Shown piece by piece: positions 57,820 to 64,000 of a DNA stretch of 64,000 nucleotides (position 1 is the stretch's first letter; each line of letters begins with the position of its first letter). Both the position numbers and the translations under genes were made by a program. The notes under the pieces were generated by a model. The model saw only the letters and a list, made by a program, of their open reading frames with translations. It was not told the origin of the DNA and made no database searches. This stretch comes from Cryptomeria japonica (Eukaryota; Streptophyta; Pinopsida; Cupressales; Cupressaceae). Where the stretch lies: the NCBI RefSeq assembly GCF_030272615.1, contig NC_081414.1:811181069-811245068 (forward strand). The letters run 5' to 3'.

Positions 57820-59084
57820 TGTTATACAACTCAAATAACCAGTGGACAACTAAGAGGAGTGGGTGAATCAGTTGTCACCGGATTATAGAACTTTAAGCAT
57901 TTAAATCCTTATTACTAGAACACAAAAACTTAATACCGGTTCATGCATAAACCAAATACCATAATGACTAATAAAGACTTTAAACATAAACATAAATCAC
58001 ATAATAGTTACCATCCATCCATAACATATGACACCAAGATTTGTATGTGGAAAACCTGGTAAAGGGAAAAACCACAGTGGGAATCCTCTCCATAGTCAAA
58101 TAATACTTTTGTAGTAAGTATGTGAATACAATATGAGGGGCCTGCATATGCAGGAAGGCCAACAACCTAGAGCACACTTCTCTTCACAAATAGGAGGCTC
58201 ATTGACTACATAAACATCAGAATACAATCTATAAAGAAGAGTTTACTGCAAGTATAGCATCTTCTATGCTTGAGTATAGTTTTGGTTATGCTCAATACCA
58301 GAGGCCTTAAGCCTCTTTCATAAACCCAATTTGATCACCTATGGTTGACCAAACCTTTTGCATATGGTTATAACATTATTCACACAAAGATCATCCCATA
58401 ACATTTTCCTATATAATACATGATCTACAAAGATATCTTGCGTCATATTTATACCAACCCGGGACCTAAACAATTAGGTGGGCCACCTAAAAGATAATAC
58501 AATAAGTTCACAACATAAACCTATAATTCAATGATCAACCAAGTTGGGTTAGGCCCAAAAAAATGTAAACCAATCATTAAATCATGTTGCTAATGCATCA
58601 AGAACATCCTCGAACATGTTATAGAAACCAGTCCATAACCTAGATATTACCAGACCCAAAATAGGTTGTCATAAACCAAATCCAACACCATCTATGAACT
58701 GGAACATGAACATGATAACCAACAACATCCTAAAATCCATCTAGAAGTTGCACCAGTACCACTTATCACGTGCATCAAAAGATAGTCAACAAAGCTCTAC
58801 CAGTAAAACCCTTACCAGTGACTAAAAGGCTTACTAGAACAAGTGATAGCTCCTGAGTCATCAAATCCTGAACCAACTGATCATGATACACATCTAAATA
58901 AAATGAATGACAAATCCAAACCAATTCCACAAACTAAAGCATATCGGATCATATCGAATCAATATCATAATCAGTTAATCTACCAGAACCAACTGGAAAC
59001 CAGTAAACAATCAAAACAACTGATGTTGACATCAATGAAAAAAAATCAATGCAACAGATAATAAACTCCTCCAAATTGCCAACA
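57820..59084 (-). repeat. Copia-C 3' LTR
   Basis: TGTTATACAACTC to TTGCCAACA, 1265 bp. The minus-strand polypurine tract AAAAGGAGAGAT adjoins at 59085-59096. Confidence 0.88.
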
Positions 59085-59096
59085 ATCTCTCCTTTT

Positions 59097-59441
59097 GGCA
59101 TTAATGGCAACACTGGACATGAAAAATATCCAAGTGCCAAAAAATGTCAAAGAAGTCTCCCCCAATGGAAGACAACCAACAATCTCCCACAACATGATAT
59201 AGAAATGAAGTTCTGAACCAAACTCTCCCTTGACTAATATTATGTTAAGCTCTATTTTTCACATATATCTCTCTCCCTTTGACATCAATGCCAGAGATAT
59301 GACATAAAGCATCAAAGAAAAATCACAAATCCTCTGATTCACACAACTGAATACTCCCCTTGAGTAGAAGCACCACCACATCAATCCAGAATGAGTAGTA
59401 GCTCTGATAATGAATATCAGACTGATGCCAATGAGCATCAC
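59097..59441 (-). other. Copia-C 3' untranslated region
   Basis: Between RNase H and the polypurine tract. No coding support. Confidence 0.5.
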
Positions 59442-59996
59442 TCAGGTCTTTACTAGAGGGGCAGAAACCCCCAATCTGTCTTTGAAGTACTCAAATGATT
59501 CTTTAGGGAAAGGTTTAGTGAAAATGTATATAATCTTCTCCTTACTGTTCACATAAACTAGTTTGACTTCATTTGCTTCCATCTTCTCCTTGAAAAACTT
59601 ATACTTGATAGATATGTGTTTTGTCTTTGAATGAAATATCGTATTCTTTGATATATCAATAGCAGTAGAGTTATTGCACTGAATAACTACCGGATCATTA
59701 CAATCCACCTTTATATCCTTCAACATTTGCTTCATCCATACAACTTGTTTATAGTTTGTAGCAGCACCAACATACTCAGCTTTAGCAATAGATAAATAAG
59801 TGCATTATTGCTTCTTGCTGATCCATGAAACAAGTTTTTTTTCAAGAAAGAAAGCTCCACCAGATGTTCTCTTCCGGTCATCAACATCTCCATCCCAATC
59901 TGCATCTGTATATGCACATAATGTAAAGTCTTCATTTATAAGATACCACAAGCCATACTCAGTTATTCCTTGAAAATATCTAAAAATCCCTTTCAC
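59442..59996 (-). pseudogene. Copia-C RNase H
   Basis: Overlapping open pieces: K-G-I-F-R-Y-F-Q-G-I-T-E-Y-G-L-W, Y-T-D-A-D-W-D-G-D, R-R-T-S-G-type loop and S-W-I-S-K-K-Q, then C-N-N-S-T-A-I, H-S-K-T-K-H-I-S-I-K-Y-K-F and the end Y-I-F-T-K-P. The D-A-D-W acidic site is kept; the later acidic residue in the usual C-D-N-x-S reads C-N-N-S. A frameshift near 59.8 kb separates the halves. Confidence 0.85.
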
Positions 59997-59999
59997 CGA

Positions 60000-60520
60000 A
60001 CTCTCATGATTTTCTCTAGGATCACTCTGATATCTTCATACAACACAAACTGCATTCAATATATCTGATCTAGTTTGATTCAGATCAAACCACCAATCAT
60101 AGACTTGTACCTTGTAGGATTTACTGATGTAGATGCGTCATTCTTTGTCAATTTCTCACTTGTAACCATAGGAGTACTAACCGGTTTACAATTTTCCATA
60201 CCAAATTTTTTCAACATCTCTCTAGTAAACTTAACATCCATCTGATAAACCTTTTAGTTCTTATGAGCAGCATAAGCAATAAATAATCTCACAGCTTCAA
60301 TCCTAGCTACTAATACAAAGGTTTCATCATAATCAATTCCTTCTTGAGAATATCCTTTACAAACTAGTCTAGCTTTATTCCTCACAAATTGTCCATCGTC
60401 ATTCACTTTATTCGTGAAAACCCATTTAGTTCCAATAATATTCTTATTTATAGGTCGGGGAAGTAAAGGCCATGTAATATTCTTTTCTATCTGATTCAAT
60501 TCTTCTTCCATAGCTTTCAT
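60000..60520 (-). pseudogene. Copia-C reverse transcriptase with deleted catalytic core
   Basis: Starts with [25 protein letters not shown], then Y-Q-M-D-V-K, which is joined directly to F-T-R-E-M-L-K-K-F-G-M-E-N-C at 60230. The normal segment between these motifs (about 130 residues with the Y-V-D-D box) is absent. After it the T-P-M-V-T and S-M-I-G-G-L region continues with stops. Confidence 0.85.
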
Positions 60521-60883
60521 CTAATATTCATCTTTACAAGCTTGAATTATTGATGTTGGTTCAACTTGAGAAATAAAACATACCTCATCAGCTGCCAACC
60601 TTCTTCTTGTCATCACTCCTTTTCTTTTGTCTCCAATGATCTGAGCTTCAAAATTATTCAACCTTACATACCTAAGAGTCTTCTAATTTTTTGTTCCTCT
60701 ATCCTGATCTTCAGTTACTGTTGAATTTTCTGATACTGCCAGAGTAACTGGTTCAACATTTTATTCTGGTGTAGGTGCTACCGGTTTAGTTATAATCATT
60801 TCCATTTCTATTTCTCTCTCATAAGTTCTAATTTGACTTATGTTCTTCTCATCTAACTTGACATTTGTGTTATCCATAATTCT

Positions 60884-61686
60884 CTACAATCTTTTGTTAT
60901 AACATCTATATACTTTACTTTCATTAGAATAACTAGGAAATATTCCTTCATCACATCTAGGATCAAACTTTCCAATGGAATCATCTCTTTTGATATAGCA
61001 TTTACTACCAAAGATTCTAAAATACTTAACTATTAGTGTATGACCAAACCATAACTCATAACTCATAAGGTGTCTTACTAGTATCTCCTTTGATATAAAC
61101 TCTATTGAATGTGTATACCATCATGCTTACATATTCTCTCCAATAGATATGAGGTAGATTAGCTTCCATCATCATGGTTCTACCTACATTCAAGATAGTT
61201 TTGTTCTTCTTTTCCACAACTCCATTCTGCTGAGGTGTCTTGGGTGCAGACAAATATCTCCTTATCCCATTCTTCTCACAATAGTTGTTAAATTTACCAA
61301 ATGTGAATTATCGACCCCAATCTAACCTTAAACATTTAATCTTCAATCTCGTCTCTGTCTCAAATTTATCTTTAAATATTTTAAACTTTTCAAATGCTTC
61401 AAAATTCTCCCTTAGAAAAGTAACCCACATCATTCTAAAATAATCATCAATGGTTAGCATGAGATATCTATCACTCTAAAAAACTTTTGATTCTAGCAGG
61501 ACCACACAAATCATTATGAATAAGATCAAGAACATCATTAGATTTGTCTTGTATACTCTTAAAATAAATTCTGACTTGCTTTCCCATTTGACATTCCTTA
61601 TATACTAGATTATAGGGCATTACAATCTTGGGTATATCTCTAATTACCTTAGTAGAACTGATCTTCACAATGCAATAAAAATTCAC
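60884..61686 (-). pseudogene. Copia-C integrase
   Basis: Minus strand: K-E-C-Q-M-G-K (pre-integrase), L-D-L-I-H-N-D-L-C-G-P (first catalytic Asp; the residue before it is Asn rather than Thr), a decayed stretch, S-A-P-K-T-P-Q-Q-N-G-V-V-E-K-K-N-K-T with the catalytic Glu, M-M-M-E-A-N-L-P-H, T-P-Y-E-L, then I-F-G-S-K-C-Y and a damaged G-Y-S. Several frameshifts. Confidence 0.85.
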
Positions 61687-61898
61687 ATGATAGAATCTCT
61701 TATGCCATAGCCAACTCTCATCAATTTATGAAATCAAATATATCTTCTAACTAGAGTTCAAATGAAAGATATTTCCTTTAGTCTATGTACCGGGTGCAAT
61801 TTCCAATCTAGATCTGATTATAATCTTGCATTTTCCATCCTTGAGCTATAACTGTAATCTTTTATCTACCAACTATCCTATACTCAAAATATTATTCC

Positions 61899-62410
61899 TT
61901 AAACATTCAATATAATAAACATTATCAGTGTTATTCTTACCGTCGAATGATATTGTTCCTTTTCCTTGATCATACATGCTTGGTCATCTCCAAATCTAAC
62001 CAGAACACCATAAAATTCTTGCATAGATAAGAACTTCCTTTTATCTCCAGTCATATAATGTGAACATCCACTGTTAATTACCCATTCATTCTTGTCTTCA
62101 ACTTTAGCAGCAAGGACCTTCTCTTTAGGTACCAGATCATCTTCCTTGATAGCCAAAAATACCCATTCCTTTTCATTGCTAGATCCACTAGCTGAATCTT
62201 GTGTCGGTTCATCATCAGAATCAATCAGAGCTTCCTCATCCACATAGTAGCATGATTTTTATTTGTTTTTCCTATACCTATGCTTGTTCAGATAATCATG
62301 GTTAGGCCTAAAAGATCTTCTAGCTCTTTCTTCAAATCTTGAATTCCTTTTAGGACATCTAAATGCAAAATGATCTATCTTATTACATGCTAAGCATTTA
62401 AAAGGTGATT
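61899..62410 (-). pseudogene. Copia-C zinc knuckle and protease
   Basis: A knuckle C-L-A-C-N-K-I-D-H-F-A-F-R-C is read near 62345-62405. The protease piece follows with an acidic linker and W-V-I-N-S-G-C-S-H-Y-M-T-G-D; the catalytic Asp of D-S-G is Asn here (AAC, near 62073), which would abolish activity. Gag upstream (62.41-62.75 kb) is present only as broken traces. Confidence 0.85.
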
Positions 62411-62796
62411 TTCCTTCATACTTACTTCTTGTCGGCCCTTTAGGTACTCTTCTAGAAAATAAGGCTTCAATTTGCTCAAAATATTCATATTATTTCTTCA
62501 TATCCTCTACTTCCTTCACATATAAGGCTTTCCAATCACTCTTGCTGGTAGATGATGTAGATGCATGAAAAGCATGTTTGGATTTCATAGCTCCAGAAGG
62601 TCCAAATTCCTCAAGCTCAAAAGCAGTTTATTTCCCAATCAAGGTATCCCTATTAATATAGGCATTTTCCATAGTTCTCAACTCATTAATTGTAGTATCC
62701 TTCATCTTATAAGTCAGTGGGAAAGCTCTCAATAATTTAGAAACTATTTCATCTTTCTCTTTCTAGAAGTAATTAAGCTTCTGCAAAGAGGAACAA

Positions 62797-62808
62797 ACTT
62801 TGATACCA
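62797..62808 (-). promoter_or_regulatory. Copia-C primer-binding site, decayed
   Basis: The minus strand reads TGGTATCAAAGT; the standard initiator-Met site is TGGTATCAGAGC, two differences. Confidence 0.75.
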
Positions 62809-62810
62809 AT

Positions 62811-64000
62811 TGTTATACAACTCAGATAAACAGAGGACAACATAGAGGGAGGAGTGGGTGAATCATTTGTCACTGGATTATAGAAATTTAAGCATTTAAA
62901 TCCTTATTATTAGAACACACAAACTTAATATTTAAATACATAAACCAAATACCAAAATGACAAATAAAGTATTTAAACATAAACATATATCACCAAATAG
63001 TTACCATCCATCCATAACACATGACACCAAGATTTGTATGTGGAAAACCTAGTAAAGGGAAAAACCATGGTGGAAAGCCTACCCACAGTTAGATAATACT
63101 TCTGTAGTAAGTATGTGAATACAATATGAGGGGCCTGCACATGCAGGAAGGCCAATAGCCTAGAGTGCATTTCTCATCACAAACAAGAGCCTCAATGACT
63201 ACATAAGCATTGGACTAGAATCTAGAAAGAAGAGTGAACTGCAAGTATAGCATCTCCTATGCCTGAGTATAGTTTTGATTAAGCTCAATACTGGAGTCCT
63301 TAAGCCTCTTTCATCAACTCAATTTGATCACCTATGATCGACCAAACCTTTTGCATATGACATCCCATAACCTTTTCCTATATCATAGAGATCTTACATC
63401 ATATTTATACCAAATCGAGACCTGAACAATTAGGTCAGCCACCTAAAAGATAATACAATAAGTTTGCAACATAAAACCACAATCCAATGATCAAACAAGT
63501 TGTTTTAGGCTGAAAACAATGTAAACCAATCATTAAATCATGCCAGTAACACATCAGGAACATCCTCCAACACGTTACAAAAATCAGTCCATAACCTAGA
63601 TAACACCAGACCCAAAATAGGTCGCCATAAACCAAATCCAACACCACCGATGAACTGGAACTCACACATGATAACCAACAACATCCTACAAGTCATATAG
63701 AAGTTGCACCAACACAACTTATCATGTGCGTCAAAAGATCTTTAACAAAGCTCTATTGATAAAACCCTTACTGGTGACCAAAAGGCTTACTAGAACAAAT
63801 GATAACTCTGAGTCATCAAATCCCAAACTAATTGGTCATGATACACATCTGAATAGCATGAATGATAGATCCAAACCAATTCCACAAACCAAAGCATACC
63901 GGATCAATATCATAGTGAACCAATCTATCAGAACCAACCAAAAACCAGTGAACAATAGAAACAGTCGGTGTTGCCATCAATGACAAAACATCAATGCAAC
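62811..64000 (-). repeat. Copia-C 5' LTR, incomplete
   Basis: Begins TGTTATACAACTC and is collinear with 57820-59084 up to the end of the window; about 75-80 bp should remain outside. Confidence 0.88.

Larger units (their letters stand above)
57820..64000 (-). mobile_element. Copia-C: Ty1/copia element, cut by the window edge
   Basis: 3' LTR 57820-59084, interior with RNase H, damaged reverse transcriptase, integrase, protease and zinc knuckle on the minus strand, primer site at 62797-62808, and 5' LTR from 62811 running past 64000. Compared with Copia-B it is a different subfamily by LTR but has the same gene order. It has lost the reverse transcriptase core. Confidence 0.9.

Overview
The window is repeat-only nuclear DNA from a large-genome seed plant, most likely a gymnosperm such as a conifer. 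That origin is an inference from AT-rich sequence, stacked decayed LTR retrotransposons, primer sites complementary to plant initiator tRNA-Met, and a plant L1-type LINE. I see no host protein gene, rRNA, tRNA, CRISPR array or prokaryotic feature. Labels such as G1, L2, L3, N1 and Copia-A/B/C are mine.

Layout, left to right. 0.9-3.9 kb: a dispersed repeat, then the 3' end of a decayed retroelement with polypurine tract and LTR. 4.1-4.7 kb: a TA-rich microsatellite. 4.7-6.8 kb: 5'-truncated copy of Ty3/gypsy-like family G1. 6.95-14.5 kb: an old Copia integrase fragment (Copia-A, + strand) split by a 6.6 kb gag-only LTR element (L2). 14.5-27.9 kb: a truncated element with an apparent ~4.2 kb LTR (L3, - strand), itself split at 18.2-26.1 kb by a full-length LINE. 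27.9-54.5 kb: Copia-B (- strand). Its 3' LTR is split by a second G1 copy (28.65-39.45 kb) and its reverse transcriptase by an unusual element, N1 (42.0-50.0 kb). 54.8-55.3 kb: a 109-bp-period palindromic array. 56.3-57.4 kb: a protease remnant, the second copy of the dispersed repeat and a microsatellite. 57.8-64 kb: Copia-C (- strand), running off the right edge.

The most informative elements are three. (1) The LINE has a perfect 19-bp target-site duplication, a poly(A) tail, an uninterrupted 1427-codon ORF2, and an ORF1 broken by one in-frame stop; ORF1 and ORF2 overlap as ATGA. (2) N1 has LTRs, primer site, polypurine tract and a 5-bp duplication but no recognisable protease, integrase or polymerase. 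Instead it encodes a coiled-coil protein with up to five zinc knuckles and a second protein of about 1100 codons that I do not recognise. (3) G1 has lost reverse transcriptase, RNase H and most of integrase, and in both copies carries an antisense gene remnant resembling the plant mobile domain.

Nonsense codons in N1 are mostly TAG, as expected from decay of methylated CAG sites. Insertion order follows from nesting: Copia-A before L2, L3 before the LINE, and Copia-B before G1 and N1.
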